DNA of 64,000 nt from Macrotrachela quadricornifera (lineage: Eukaryota > Rotifera > Eurotatoria > Philodinida > Philodinidae). Both the position numbers and the translations under genes were made by a program. The notes beneath the pieces were generated by a model that was not told where the DNA came from, did not search any database, and worked only from the letters and a program-made list of their open reading frames with translations. The stretch is taken from NCBI GenBank assembly GCA_022393335.1, contig JAJEKB010021308.1:256838-320837 (forward strand), read 5' to 3'. Shown in pieces: positions 21,978 through 35,222 of this stretch; the first letter of the stretch is position 1; each line of letters opens with the position of its first letter.

Positions 21978-24900
21978 ATGGACAATCAAGAATTGTTACC
22001 TGTGAGCCAGGAAAATATCGATGGTACCGAACAAACCTCTCCAAAGGATGAAGAAAATTACGATCATGAAAGAGAAGTTCCAAGCGAAAAAGCACAATGC
22101 TCGTCAAGTGATCTCAATGATGATCAGCAATTCGATGAAGTAGCACAGAATCTTTTTGAAGGAGTTCCTTCTATTTACAACATGTGGTATACAACTACAT
22201 TGATTCCTATAACAAGTAACACGCGAGCTGTTGTCGCTAACAAAGATGGAAAAAGATATCTTATTGTGGCGGCTCGTCTAGGTCAAGGACGATGTCTCAT
22301 ATTTGGTCGACCGAGTTATGCGGAATATTTTTGGAAAGAGCCGCCACCTACTACACCAGCAGAAACTCTAGATTCAAACTTTGTAACGAATGCTAAACAA
22401 TGGGTCTCACGCCAACAATGGACTGAAACAGTTAGAATAGACGAAAATGATACATGGGCAGAGATCGATACCAAGGACAAGATTCTCGTTTGGAAAGGAA
22501 CATGGGACAAAACCGACGAATTTGTCGATAGTTTGGTAAGTTAACAGAAAAGTCAACGGAGAAAAGATTAGCAATGAATAGTTCCAACTCTACTTAGGTC
22601 TGACCAAAAGTTCGTGCATCAATAGAAAAAAATATGANNNNNNNNNNNNNNNNNNNNNNNNNNNNNNNNNNNNNNNNNNNNNNNNNNNNNNNNNNNNNNN
22701 NNNNNNNNNNNNNNNNNNNNNNNNNNNNNNNNNNNNNNNNNNNNNNNNNNNNNNNNNNNNNNNNNNNNNNNNNNNNNNNNNNNNNNNNNNNNNNNNNNNN
22801 NNNNNNNNNNNNNNNNNNNNNNNNNNNNNNNNNNNNNNNNNNNNNNNNNNNNNNNNNNNNNNNNNNNNNNNNNNNNNNNNNNNNNNNNNNNNNNNNNNNN
22901 NNNNNNNNNNNNNNNNNNNNNNNNNNNNNNNNNNNNNNNNNNNNNNNNNNNNNNNNNNNNNNNNNNNNNNNNNNNNNNNNNNNNNNNNNNNNNNNNNNNN
23001 NNNNNNNNNNNNNNNNNNNNNNNNNNNNNNNNNNNNNATTATCCATTTTTTTTCGGTCGAATTATATTTTATCTGAAAAAAATGATGTGACTAACTTCAA
23101 AAACGAGCTGTTATACATATTATTATAGGAAAGACCTTCCACTATTTATTTATGAAAAAAATAAGTCCAATGTTAATTGGTTTAAGAAACTGCCAATAGC
23201 AGTGCACGAACTTTTGGTCAGACCTAAGTATCATAGAAGCATTCATATCTAATTAGTCCTAATTGATGTATGTTATTTCAGTGCACTTACTTAGAAAATG
23301 GTGGCGCACTTATCTGTGGTGCAAGTCATTGGCAACTAGAGCAATTGTATCCTAACAAAAAAAAGTTTGAACTTGGATTCAATCGTTTATGTACTAAGCT
23401 CGGAGTAGGCTTGGGTCAGTCATTTTTCAACTACAAAAATGATGAGCCTGTACAATTTCGTTCGGATCTCGTTGCGTTCAAAAACATTTCCAATATTTTT
23501 CAAAGCTGGGTAAACGATCCTTCACAACCAGAGATTACATCAAAGGTTATTGACGCCGCCGACGAGCTCCTTGACGATCCATCTTTATGTTTGCCTGGTT
23601 TATTACCATCAAACTTAGCAGATATTATCAATAATGCTGGCAATGATATTGTCCCTTGTAAAGACAATAGAATCATAGACAAAAATTTAAAGAATCAGAC
23701 ATTGGCTACAAATAAAGTGGCTCTTTTGGTGCCAGGCATCAAAGCTCCAGGTAACATTTAATAAATTTGATTGCAGATGCCATATTAACAGCTTGATGTT
23801 TTTCGATTCATTTCAGGAATAAAAGAGTTTCCTGAAGATTTTGATGAACTGCCTGAAACAGTAACAAATGAAATATTTACTGTTCAAAAGGTACAACCGC
23901 AGGAATGGTATTGTACTGGTAAGTACGAAATCAGAATGTCAGATAATTCCTATCTTGATTAAAACATTTCCTGTAGAGAAACTAACAAAACAGAGGACTT
24001 TGTTGAACACCAAAATAGGGAACGTATAATGTAAGAGTGCTCTGAGATTATTTTGCAATTAACTAGATATTTCAATGATTAATTAAATGAAACAAATTTT
24101 ATGCATATACTATGTCTTTATAAGGAAAAAACATAATGTAAATGATTAATTTTATGTGACAATGCTTTCAAAGAAAACTTCTAGCCTTTGGAATAAGGAA
24201 AATATATCCTTAAATTTCAGTTCAAAAACTCTCGTAATACTCACTATATAGTGTTTCATTTGATTGAATTTTGATGAAATCTCATGAATGTCTTAGTCTG
24301 GATTTTCAGAGTTCGGTTTACTTGCTCCAGCTTTTAATTGATAAATCAGAGTTATTTTAACTAATCTCAAACAACGAAGGTGATAGTAATATTAACAAAT
24401 TTCAGATTTACCTAATAGCTAACTTGATATGAACTATTTTCTAGGTCATTATGTGGTAGCGGGAGTACCATTTGAAGTCAAATTGATCGAGCTAATAGGC
24501 AAGAGTGGATGGCGTATTCAAGTCGGTTGCCATACAGATAACCTTGAAGACTGTAAGGAATACCGTCGTTGGCCAATAATAACCTGTCGGCGAAATGTGC
24601 CAAGTGATATCAATGAATCTATTGAGATGTCGTCGCCCTTTGGTGGTCTTCTCTATCTTGTAGCACCAAATGAGGCAGAAGACTCATCGATCAGTGTGCA
24701 GATATCAAACATTGTACCTACACCCATATATGATCTTAATGATAATGATCGAAAGGAAAAATGGAGTACAAAGAATCAACAAGCTAATGGTCTTTGGGCT
24801 GAGTTAGCGGGCAAACATATGGTAATCAATGTACTCTCGAAGAACATTCGTAACATAGATGCTGATGAACTCGACCATGTTCTCGAATTCTACGACAATG

Positions 24901-26634
24901 TGGTGTTGGCCTGTTGTGATTTGTGTGGCACAGAGCCAAAACGACGTGAACGATTTGTGCCTGATGAACAAATATCCGCTGGCTCTTTGCGTGAGTAAAT
25001 TGTGACGATAGATATAACGATATATACTTGATTTTGTTCAATTAACAGATGCTGGTTATCCAATTATGGGTCATCTTGAATATCTCGACCCAACATCACG
25101 TAACATTGCCTATATTCTGGACCTTGAAGCTGTTCGTACTTATAAGGGTGAGGGAGAATGGGGCCTCATGCACGAAATTGGACACAACTATCAGAAAGAT
25201 TGGTGGAGTAAGTCACGAAATTATATCCGTCTTTAAAGCGATCTTGATCCTTTACAGAAGCTCATTTTTGAACTTTTCAGAGTATAATTTCAAATTCCTC
25301 AAAGATGTCCGTATGTAAACCAATTGAATTTTTAAGTTAGTTCTACTTAAAAATTCTCTGCCAACCTTCAGATTAAGCTCAAAAAGTTCTGGTGATATTG
25401 AAATTAAATTTCGGTCAGATTGATGGTATAAAAAATTTATTTAGAATTTGTTCAATTACTTTTCTTCCTAGATTGTTTACTGGAATTGTATTTTTCAATA
25501 AGTAAATTTTTACATAACTGTTTAAAACTATTGGTGCACAAAAGCAATTAGATTGCTCTTCCAAAACGACATACAAGAGTACCACTTTATTTTTGAAATA
25601 TTCACGACGGTAGTCAACAGAATAGCCAGTCTTTTTTGAGTCACGATTATACGCATCGTGCAGTGCCTAAGAAGCCATGAATCTTATGAAAAGAGTTCCA
25701 CCCAAAACCCTGTTCCTTTTGAAATGCTGTATTCTGACAATATGTTTTAATTGAATGCTATAGTCACTCTAATACACTTTTATAAGCAAAAGAATAAGTA
25801 TATCATAATACTCATTTTTGGATATGGAAAAAACCTACACAACATTGCACGAATTCAGTAAAGGATATGAAGTAATATAGAGTCTGTCTGCTGTATTTTA
25901 TTATTCGAATCAATGTTGATAATAATATGCCTCCAACCATTAATCTAACTGAATCTAAAATCAAGAACAGAATAGTTTAGATCGCAGGATACATTCTAAA
26001 ATTAGCGATACCGTTTATTTTGCTTTCAACTCATTGTCTCTATTTAGCGTTTACTGGCACACATGAAATAACATGCAATATCTTCTCTCTCTACATAAAC
26101 ACCAATATATATGGAAGAGATTTATGGAAACTTTCTGTATTTAATGGATCGTATGAAGAAAAAGCTAAAGCATACTTAAAAGCTGGCCAATTGTCTTTCG
26201 ATGAATGGAAAAAGAACTATTGGGTTGGTTTAACTATATGTAAGTGATTTAAAATGAAGACGAAACCATGAAACCTAAGAAGAAATTGTTTTTTTCTAGA
26301 CGGACAATTGGCTCATGAATTCGGTTGGGATAGTTATAAGGCAGTCTTTCGTACGTATGAGAAAACAAAGCCAACGCTCAAGTGAGTCTTACAAACATAA
26401 TTTTGATAGAAGTGTGTGCATACAATATTTATTTTGATTTACAGTTCTGATCAAGAGAAAATGGACTTATGGGTTGAGACCTTTTCACAACAAGTAAACA
26501 AAAATCTAGTACCACTTTTTCGATTCTGGGGTTTGACCGTTTCTGAAGCGACATCCAACAAACTCAAAGATCTTGAGGTACCAATAATTACTGATCAATT
26601 CATCGAAGTTGCTCCTGATAAATATCAAGAATAA
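21978..26634 (+). CDS. M60-like metallopeptidase / TRPM8-channel-associated-factor-type protein, 8 exons
   Basis: Exons by GT-AG junctions and frame: 21978-22535, 23282-23750, 23817-23918, 24445-24990, 25049-25207, 26048-26239, 26300-26381, 26445-26634. The joined frame has 765 residues and stays open. An alternative in-frame ATG lies at 21957. Residues ~1-60 are acidic and polar. GGALICGASHWQ (exon 2) resembles the N-terminal part of TCAF proteins. Exons 4-8 form the M60/enhancin-like gluzincin domain: HEIGH at ~600-604, then WWTFTGTHE with the third ligand Glu at ~618, within the family spacing. All three zinc ligands and the catalytic Glu are present, so it may be an active protease, probably on glycoproteins. 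TCAFs in vertebrates regulate TRPM8; that role is not implied here. AATAAA lies at 26736-26741. No signal peptide is evident. Intron 1 holds an assembly gap and a mariner MITE. Confidence 0.85.
22593..23228. mobile_element. mariner-like MITE in intron 1 of the M60 gene
   Basis: The ends CTTAGGTCTGACCAAAAGTT and its inverse form a perfect terminal repeat of at least 26 bp (to TCGTGCA). TA dinucleotides flank both ends (22591-22592 and 23229-23230), as for Tc1/mariner insertions. About 400 N residues lie inside, so the content, including any transposase, is unknown. The transcription unit can remove it by splicing. Confidence 0.85.
22638..23037. other. assembly gap (N run, ~400)
   Basis: A round-sized block of N inside the mariner-like element. 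Assemblers often fail at inverted-repeat elements. The true size is unknown. Confidence 0.95.
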
Positions 26635-26741
26635 TGGATTTTACACGTGACCACTAACAAAAACGTATACTTCTGTTTCACTCATATTGACTATTTTCTT
26701 GTTCTCATTTACTAATCTTTAATATCCTCCTTCTAAATAAA

Positions 26742-27389
26742 GTAATCTTGAAGATAAAAGTCAGTTAGAGTTATCACTACCGATTTCTACAGTTACTCAC
26801 GCTGTCGATCATCAGGTAGTTTTAACATTGCATTAATTTCATATATTAACATGGTAAGATATCTTAAATATCCATCAACATTTAATATATAAAAATGCAA
26901 AGCAGAGAAATTTCAAGCTGAGTGTGAGATTGTGAATAGAAGACAATCACAAGCTAGCAAAACGCATTGTGATTACAATTATTGAATACTATCATTTGCT
27001 AGTGATATAAATGGATGTTCTAATATGTTAACTTCTCTTACTATGCAGATTATAGCCCAAACTTTATAGGAATAAACTTTCAATCAATACAGTTTTTGAA
27101 TGTTCATTTTATTCTGAAACTTCTTTTTTGTTTTGTTTTACACGCAAATAAATAATCTTGATTATAATAGAATAAAAAAGATCAAGCAGCAAGGATAGTG
27201 AAACAATTTCTTAAGTATCGACAACCAGCATTAATTCAAATATTATTTTCGTAGAATCTTTAAATTTATCTTGAATCGATATATATTTACATCATCACAT
27301 AGAAAATTTGTTTTCTATCATGGCATGATATCAAATCCGAATTCAAATTCTTTTTAGATTGTCGTATATTTTGTTTATGTCAAATCGAA
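26742..27389. other. intergenic stretch
   Basis: A/T-rich; nothing supported beyond the M60 gene's 3' end. Confidence 0.35.
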
Positions 27390-27751
27390 AAAATTCAAAC
27401 AATTAATTTACAACATAAATTTCTAGAATGGTGCCGAAAAAATTTTGCCAATGACAATTTGACCTATATTCCATCAGATAAATGGACACTAGAAATGGCT
27501 ACCGCTTTTTTATATCAACAATACCTAGATACATCGGACTTTTCACACACTTCGAAATAGTGTGTGGCGAGGAATTGGTTAGAAGAAGAGATATTTTAAT
27601 TTTATTAGTAGAAAATAGACAACGAGCAATTCTTATTAAATATGATGTTTATGAATGTATGGTAGTCAATAAAATAGCTGCACTTCTTCAAAATGAGTGG
27701 AGTCATAAAAATGGAGTAAATAATTTGAAGAAATTCTATAACAATCCTTAG
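27390..27751 (+). pseudogene. unrecognised coding remnant
   Basis: Two overlapping frames look protein-like. One covers about 27427-27558 (EWCRKNFANDNLT then WTLEMATAFLYQQ) and ends at a stop. Another continues from about 27560 (CGEELVRRRDILI, ALLQNEWSHKNGV) to TAG at 27749-27751. A frameshift near 27555 could join them. No family recognised. Upstream exons were not found. Confidence 0.35.
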
Positions 27752-30700
27752 ATAAATAGTGATCTCTTATTCAAACGAGTATAATAAATAAACTCTTCTT
27801 ATTTAGAATGCTGAACAATATTATCTTAACATTCATCTAATTCAGTCATCAACTCAATAAAATTTTTCTATAAACTGCATTAAATTGTGTCCAATGTTCC
27901 CTTTTCTTTGCGGGTGTTAATGTTTTTTTAACTATTGTACATATCGAATAGAGTACAAAAAAACAAAAGCATTATGTAAAGTAGGTTTGCTTGAAAAATT
28001 TTGAACAAAAGATGTATATCCTCTTTCTCGCAGAGAAGAGTCCAGTAAATATAAATTGTCTGATTGCGTACTTGCTTGCTTGATTGTGCATCCACACCTC
28101 CCTAATTGATCGAAGAATTAGGTACAGACATAAAAGGAATTTTTTTATAAGGGTTAATCGACGAGTAATTGGAGTCGGGGAACTCGAATCTGATGTCAGT
28201 TTTTTGAGAATTTTTTTCAGGTCAATTTTTTTACATAAAGGACCACTTTTTTAACAATCTTATAAATGAACAGTTTGATGATAATTCAGAAATACAATTT
28301 CCACAAGATACAGCTGAGCTAGTCTTTGGGCAAGCGTTACTTGCATTTTCACATGTTTCATACAATTACTATAGCTTTTTTATGCAAAACATCTCCGCTC
28401 ACATACAAAAATTTTCTTGTAAAAAACCTTATGTGCTGGATAATGACACATCAGCCGTTTATCTCTCTCTTTCTCTTCTTTGCTGTCTTTCTTTTCGCTC
28501 TCTTCTATCTATGTGGCTATATATATATATCCCTATTTGTGTGTCGTCTCACTACTCAATAGACTCACGGGCATCGTTGCTCGTTACGGTTTTGCCTTGA
28601 CTAGGAAAAATTCATAAAAAGTTTTCGAACTCTGGCTTCAGATTTGAACTCCCCATCCTCGTTTGCCTTTAGTCAAATCAAACTTTACAAAATTTTGATC
28701 GTTGATTTCTACGATATTAATTGATTTGGACAAACAAACAAACATACACTCTTTAAGGATTTTTTAATCGCTGTATAATCTTTTCTTTTAGAAAAAGGAA
28801 TCGAACGAAAGATCAAAAAATGAATTACCCACTACTTTTTACTGAATATTTTATTGCTTTGAATAATTTGATAATATTTCTGAATAATCTCTCGAATATT
28901 TATCAGTGTGATATACTTATTCAAAGTTTTCTTCAACATCAATCCAGTGTACATACCTTTAATACAAACATTGTAAAATGTTTTGATAAATGCAAATCGA
29001 AATTCGATATGTAATTAATAGTATTTAAGATATTTTAAATTATCGATGAAAAAACTTGAATTAGAGGAGAAACAGGACTATCTTGACTCAAATCAGACCT
29101 TCGAAAAAATTTTAATAATCTTCGAGAAATCCAGTCAATCTTGGTGTTAATATATGCATTGTTCTCCCATCAGTGTGGATTAGAAGAAATACGGCTCGAA
29201 TTTATCGTTTATAGCCAACTTCTTTGTCATTGTCAATATGTCAATGATCTCGAATAAATCCAACTTATTTCAATAAGAATATGTGTATTGATATTTTGAT
29301 CAAATTGTTGATTAACTTCAATTATTACTTAGGCTCTAAAACTAGAACAATTCGATCTTCAGTTCAAGATATACCACTGAAAAAAAATACTACCATGTGT
29401 TCTTAGTTAAATCGAATTACAGCTACAACTCATTGTTCAATCTTTCAATACAATGTAATGTCTAATCATTTGAGATATCTAAACGCACATACACATTATT
29501 TATAGAAAAGAATTCTAAAGCTTTACAATACAAATTGTTCGAGTTCTTCATTAAATCAATCCAACTCAATTGTGTATTAATTGATAGCAATGGAAACCGA
29601 ATAACCTCTTTGCAAAGTCAACAACGTTCAATTAGTGCCTACTCAACAATTGGAAAATTTGAAACTGATATTAACCAAACGACAATCTAGTCTTCTTTTT
29701 CTTTTTTCATTTTCTTATGCGTTTTCTACATGAGCTCAATAGTTTTTTATGCAGAGCCCTGATGAATTTTTCTATTATTAAATAAATAAACACGAAATCT
29801 CGATTGCTGAGAAGCAAGAGTTGAGACCTAGTAGAATAGACTGGTCTATTTTCCAATTGATTTACCATCAAGATACTGAAATCTAGATTATGGTAGCTGT
29901 TCTCAAGAAAATTAATAAATATCGAACATTTGGATATAATACATGGCCTGTCTCATTAATTAGCAGCTTTATCTAATTATTCTTTTCTACAGTCATCATC
30001 CATTTTAAACAAATCATCACATTTTTGCATGTGTGATTCAGACGGAAGAAAAAATACAATTACTATAAAATTCAAAAATAGATAATGAATTCTGAAACAG
30101 TAAAATCTTAATGGACAGAAACTTAGTATTTCAAACTACAATGAGCAAAGCTTCAAATAAAATGGGCAGTTGCAAATTTGCCTATCCCTTGGTTACGCCA
30201 CTACTTTAAAGATGAAACAGCGGATCGGTTCCTGTTTTGTTTTTATGATCCTTGCTCGGCAAGTTGTTCGTACTTGTTGAGATGTATTTACTATGGATGC
30301 ATTTTTTGTGTCTTGTCGATGACTCATACTATTTCAAAGTTCGCTAGATCATTTTTTTCTTCAACTTTTTCATCAACGATGATCAGCATTAGTCTTAACT
30401 GAAACTACTTGTAGTACTGACACAGTCGATGACTAGATAAAAAGTGGTTCAACTTTCTGATCATACAAATTACCGGCAAAGACCGACAACCGACCAATCT
30501 AAAAACGACGACTTTTGACCTAAGAGCATTTTTTTCGTCCAGCGTCTTTATTTAATGTTAATTCACTTTATTTCTTATCGAAGTTCTTCCTCTTGTTATT
30601 TGTAAAATACAAAATACTGACGTATTATGTTCGCTGAGCTCACCTTTATCCTCACCTCAAAATGTATTGTGATAAAATACTCAATAAGATACTAATAAGA

Positions 30701-31174
30701 TAACATGAGAATAGTTCAAAGTTAATATTTCACTTATTCTGTTTTTGCATACGATACGAATCTATATCGATTGATATAATCGATCGAAGCAGAGAGTTCA
30801 CTCTTAGTTTGATTAAATTGCTTGAAATATTCATTTTCAATAAAGATCACACTATCATGACATAAATATCTTCACGAATTCAATCATTAGTTGAGATGAA
30901 GAGTTAAGAAAGCGATATAGACCAAATATACATAAATAATCGATATAAACGAAATCGAATAAGTTCCTAAACGGAGACTTTTCAAAACAAATAACAACTT
31001 CACAATAGTTTTTGCAGATGATTCAATGAAGAAGGAGATCGAAACAAATCGAACATGATATAGTTTATAGTATTATTTCCGACTATGAACGAAAAATCCA
31101 CAGTCAAGTTTGTGTGAATCAAATAAATAATTATTGTAATCCATTCATCAAATTACCCATCAACGAATTTGCCT
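27752..31174. other. long stretch with no intact gene
   Basis: 28177-28650 has imperfect inverted ends (GGGGAACTCGAATCTGATG versus the inverse of CTTCAGATTTGAACTCCCC) and may be a decayed TIR element. 28800-29700 (+) has short protein-like pieces in several frames (for example LELEEKQDYLDSNQTFEKIL) broken by stops, perhaps a dead gene. The remainder to 31174 shows nothing recognisable. Confidence 0.4.
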
Positions 31175-31783
31175 TCAGAAATTTCCAAGGAAATTATCCC
31201 ACCAATTTGTGGTGGTTGAAGATGTAGTCGACGGAGTTGTTTTCGTTGTATTTGTTTGATTGCCAGTCGGCGAAGCTGTAGTTGATAAGGCTATTGGTTC
31301 GAAACTGGCTAGTGGACACGTATAGCCGTCTGGGCATGGAAAGCATGTTGCTGCCCCACCGTACACAACCAACGTACCAGGAGGGCATGTCAAACACGAT
31401 TCAACTGAGACTTTACGCGTGCTTGGTTGGCATGTTCCTGGAGGACATGGTCTAGGGACGCTAGTTCTCGTTCTAGGACAGTAATACCCAACGGAACAGT
31501 CAGAGCATTTTGTCGACCCCCAAGACGATGCGAACGTCCCAATAGGACAGTCCTCACAGTCATTAATTGAGACAGCACCCTCGTGCGGCATAATCGTTCC
31601 TGGTGGACAACTGTCTTTAGTAACTACGTAAGTTTGAGGACAATAATATCCAACGGGACACAATGTACAATGGTCACCACCATTATAATATGATCCTGGC
31701 GAACAAGATATGGCGCTTATCTGTGGTAAAAATATGCACCATAATGCAATGTACATCACCAAGCACGTCACTAGTATTTTCAT
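31175..31783 (-). CDS. secreted Cys-rich protein (GCC2/GCC3, ephrin-receptor-like repeats) with Thr-rich tail
   Basis: 202 residues, single exon. Residues 1-25 are a signal peptide (ILVTCLVMYIALWCIFL core, cut near ISA/ISC). Residues ~26-155 carry repeated C-x2-CP-x-G-(Y/T) modules (CTLCPVGYYCP, CEDCPIGTFAS, CSDCSVGYYCP, CLTCPPGTL, CFPCPDGYTCP), which match the GCC2/GCC3 ephrin-receptor-like repeat. The C-terminal ~40 residues are Thr/Ser-rich with NQT and NTT sequons, mucin-like. There is no membrane anchor. It likely acts outside the cell; the specific function is unknown. A paralogue lies at 35223-35954 on the other strand, with a similar upstream region. Confidence 0.85.
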   Translation of the reverse strand: MKILVTCLVMYIALWCIFLPQISAISCSPGSYYNGGDHCTLCPVGYYCPQTYVVTKDSCPPGTIMPHEGAVSINDCEDCPIGTFASSWGSTKCSDCSVGYYCPRTRTSVPRPCPPGTCQPSTRKVSVESCLTCPPGTLVVYGGAATCFPCPDGYTCPLASFEPIALSTTASPTGNQTNTTKTTPSTTSSTTTNWWDNFLGNF

Positions 31784-31925
31784 TTTAGCTTTTTGAATCT
31801 AGAACGTGAACGGAGAAGAAGACATGATCAAGTTAAGTATGCTTAGCCGAAAAAGAGAAATATGACATTCGTAGAATCTTTCAGGGTTTGGTATTCTACT
31901 CGAGCTCAGACCATCGTAAAAATAG
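31784..31925 (-). promoter_or_regulatory. conserved upstream region of the Cys-rich gene (copy 1)
   Basis: Read on the minus strand, this block matches 35085-35222 upstream of the paralogue. Shared boxes are CTGAAAGATTCT, TTTCTCTTTTT, GCATACTTAAC and TGATCATGTCTTCTTCT. It is probably 5' UTR plus core promoter kept after duplication. Confidence 0.65.
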
Positions 31926-33340
31926 GTTTGTGATACGCTCTGTAACACTACTTTTTCTTATACAGAACTATCTTAAGGGATAATCCGCATTCAGGTAAAA
32001 GACCAAACCTGAAAAGCTACTACGGTTCTTCTATTTTCTTTAGAATACCGATGTAAAGATTAAATAATCCGAAACAGGTCAGCTATTTCATTCTATCTCG
32101 GCAAATAAAAAGAATATTAAACGTCCATGCGTGATTTCAGATTGAAAGGGTGAAGAGGAAGATGTGATAGGATGCCTCACAGATAAAAAAAATCAGATGT
32201 AATACCAGATACGAACTTGTACGATTTTTGCATTCCGAACCCTATAATTACAAATCTATGAATTAATACAACATCTTGTCAGATTAGAGAAAACTCACAT
32301 TGGAAGTGGCATATAGTTGTAGACTATATACATTGATCGTGACGATACACACATGCGGGTATCTTAGGAGAACAGAGGTCTGAGAACTCATGTGGTTCTA
32401 GTATGAATAAGGATAAATAACTAACCTTAAATCCACAGCAAAATACTCTCACCCATAATGGAAAAATGTCCATTTACGACGCTACCGACGTGAGTGTATT
32501 TGCAAAGATATAGATATAAAGATATACTCAAAACACTATAGACGTAAAAATATGTCCACAGGAATACAGATATAGTCATCAGGGTATACGTATAATGGTT
32601 TATCCATAAGCAAATAGGTCTAAGGATATAGGTATAAGGTATAGATATCTAGATATGTGAATCTAGGATATGCGGTAAACTGAAATTTGCGGCGAATTAG
32701 CTCTAAAGAGCAGAGGAATATAATGAAATGGCACAATAAGATCTTATATGGTGATACAAGAATATATCATTGGATCTTGCAAGAATCTTACAATAGGAAT
32801 TGCTATAGGTTTCCGGATACCACGATTTTTCATACGATTTTCGTCTGATAGCATCTGAACATATACAGTCGGAAACTAAGATCGTGTATGACCTTGTAAG
32901 AATCTGAGTCTGATCTTGTTATGGGATTGTTTGACTTGGAAACTGTTTCTTTTCTATGGTAACATATGGGTACACATGCTGTCATCTGATACGCGTACAT
33001 AATGTAATATCTGATATAACTATATTAGCTAAATTGTGAAACCGAAAAATAACAAGGCTTATGTGCACATCTCTCGGGTAACTATTGTAAGTCCTTTTAG
33101 TCGATACCAGAGATTGTCTCTGATCGATACCGATGAAGAAAACACTTAACCCGAATCTGAACACACCTCTTTGAAACATGAAAAAGGATTTTTAACCATT
33201 TCCAGCGGGATATTCACAAAATGCTGTACCACTATGGAAAAATGTTACCGTTTGAACATACCTGACCAGAAAGAGTTAACTAACAACATTGTATGCTTAC
33301 ACACTTCAATTTACAACACGACGAGCTCCTATTGGTAGTA
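31926..33340. other. intergenic stretch between the paired Cys-rich genes
   Basis: 32445-32670 has degenerate short repeats built of GATATAG/ATATAGGTATA boxes. No gene supported. Confidence 0.4.
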
Positions 33341-33681
33341 CCATGTAAAAAAATGTGAAAAATCAGATTTTTAACCACAAAATAACGATTATTGAATTCA
33401 AAATCAATTTTAATGGTGTTCGCGAGAAATTGCGGTTTTCTCGCGATTTAGTTTAGTAACAATAGTTTTTTATTGCATTTTCCGAATTCCCGCGTCGACA
33501 ACTAGTAGGTATCATACCAAACCAATCCTGAGACACATGCCTTAGTTCTTGTGGTAATAGCACTCTTTGTTAACACATTCCATGTTTATTGTGATTAAAA
33601 TAGATTAAGAATAAAATAATCGATTTTTCATCACAAAATAATCAGAAAAAAATCTGAATTTTCACATGTTTTTTTACATGG
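33341..33681. mobile_element. small TIR element, 341 bp
   Basis: CCATGTAAAAAAATGTGAAA with AATCAGATTTTT at the left is repeated inverted at the right (AAAAAAATCTGAATTTTCAC, ATGTTTTTTTACATGG). Arms are about 60 bp and imperfect. No target duplication is clear. Confidence 0.6.
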
Positions 33682-34421
33682 AATATGGATATTCTTCTAT
33701 TTTATATACATAATATCAACTGAGAAAAAAACAACCAAACATGCACAAAAAAATGAGTTAGGCTCATCGAACCATGACCGTAGGTGGAGGAGCAGAAGAA
33801 AGGTAAGAAATAACGACATATATTCTACGCCTAAACGTTAATTATATTGCGAAGGCAATAAAAAAAAGTAAGCCGCGTGACGCTGTGTATTACAACACCC
33901 ATTTTTGTCGTAACTAGTTGCCTATATTTTGTTTTACAGTAACTAACTTTATGTTTTCAGATTTGTAATAAGTCTTCTCGATATATGATTCATTACTTAA
34001 GTCAGTTATGATACTCGCTTTTACAACCTCCCTTGATTTAGGCAGATAAGGTCGAAATGCTGAGGGTACGATAAATGTATATCTAAAAAGTTTTTTTGAA
34101 ACGGGACGTCTTACGAAAGAGATGGCAATACCAGCAACCGTATGAAGTGATAAACTAGTCGAAACATAAATTGACCTATATTTTTAATTCGTTACAAATC
34201 TACCTCATCGTCTCTGCTTTTGCTTTCGAGTAATTGATCTTGATAGAATTTAAATCGAAAATATATGAATACGCTTGGAAATAGTAGGAAAAATGCAGAA
34301 TTCTAATTCAACGTGTTTCATGTTCATTATTTAAATAAAAAATACTCGTCAGAATTCTGCATCACGGAAATTAAAAGTCATTCCAGTTTACTTTTATCGT
34401 ATCTAATCTGAAAACTTACGA

Positions 34422-35047
34422 GGGAGGTACCAGAAGAGTTCCATCGCTTTAGAGCTCACACTTTACCCATACGTAGACCTCAATATGATTAGTAAAAATC
34501 TAAAATGATTTATGCCCATGAGTCTTTGGAGTTGAGTGATGACCGTTTCACTGAATTTCCTAGTAATTTTTAAGTATTTATCAAACAGTCAAATAAAAAT
34601 GTTTCGACCTGAAATTATGGCCATATATAGGTCTAATAGCTCTTAGAATATCCTGAAAGTTTCAACCAAAACCAATGTTTCTTTGCCGAGATATCGAGTT
34701 TTCAAAAAATAGTCGCTTGTCACAGACATGTCACGAAGATCCTGCTTACTTCAAAGCTCAATATCCCAACAAAGGAACATTGGTTTTGGTTGAAATTATC
34801 AGAATATTCTAAGGGCTATTAGACCTATATATGGTCATAATTTCGGGTCGAAACACTATTATTTGACTGTTTGATAAATACTTAAAAACCACTAGGAAAT
34901 TCAGTAAAATGGTCATCACTCAATTGCAAAAACTCATGAGCACGAATCATTTTAGGTTTTTACTAATCATATTGAGGTCTACTTATGGGCAAAATTTGAG
35001 CTTTAAATCGATGGAACTCTTCGGATATGTTTGCCGTTAGTGCTCCC
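34422..35047. mobile_element. near-palindromic element, ~626 bp
   Basis: Two inverted arms of about 290 bp meet near 34735. AAGAGTTCCATCG, GTAGACCTCAATATGATTAG, TTTCGACCTGAAATTATGG and CCAAAACCAATGTT on the left all recur inverted on the right. The CGACCTGAAATT core is shared with the palindrome at 40935-41551. No coding sequence. Confidence 0.8.
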
Positions 35048-35060
35048 TTTAGTCAGTTAC

Positions 35061-35084
35061 CCCTCATCCTCACCCTCACCCTCA
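35061..35084. repeat. telomere-like hexamers: CCCTCA x3 plus one variant
   Basis: Reads CCCTCA, TCCTCA, CCCTCA, CCCTCA. It lies between the palindromic element and the conserved upstream block of the Cys-rich gene. Confidence 0.6.
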
Positions 35085-35222
35085 ATTTTTACGAGGTTCC
35101 GAGCTCGGGTAAAATAGCAAACTCTGAAAGATTCTTTGAATGTTCTACTTCTCTTTTTGAGTAGGCATACTTAACATGATCATGTCTTCTTCTTCGTCCG
35201 CATTTAGATTTGGAGAGCACAA
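35085..35222 (+). promoter_or_regulatory. conserved upstream region of the Cys-rich gene (copy 2)
   Basis: It matches the inverse of 31784-31925, including CTGAAAGATTCT, TCTCTTTTT, GCATACTTAAC and GATCATGTCTTCTTCTTC, up to the start codon at 35223. Confidence 0.65.

Noticed and set aside
22594..23128. Open frames made of unknown residues across the N run
   Set aside because: They are artefacts of the assembly gap.
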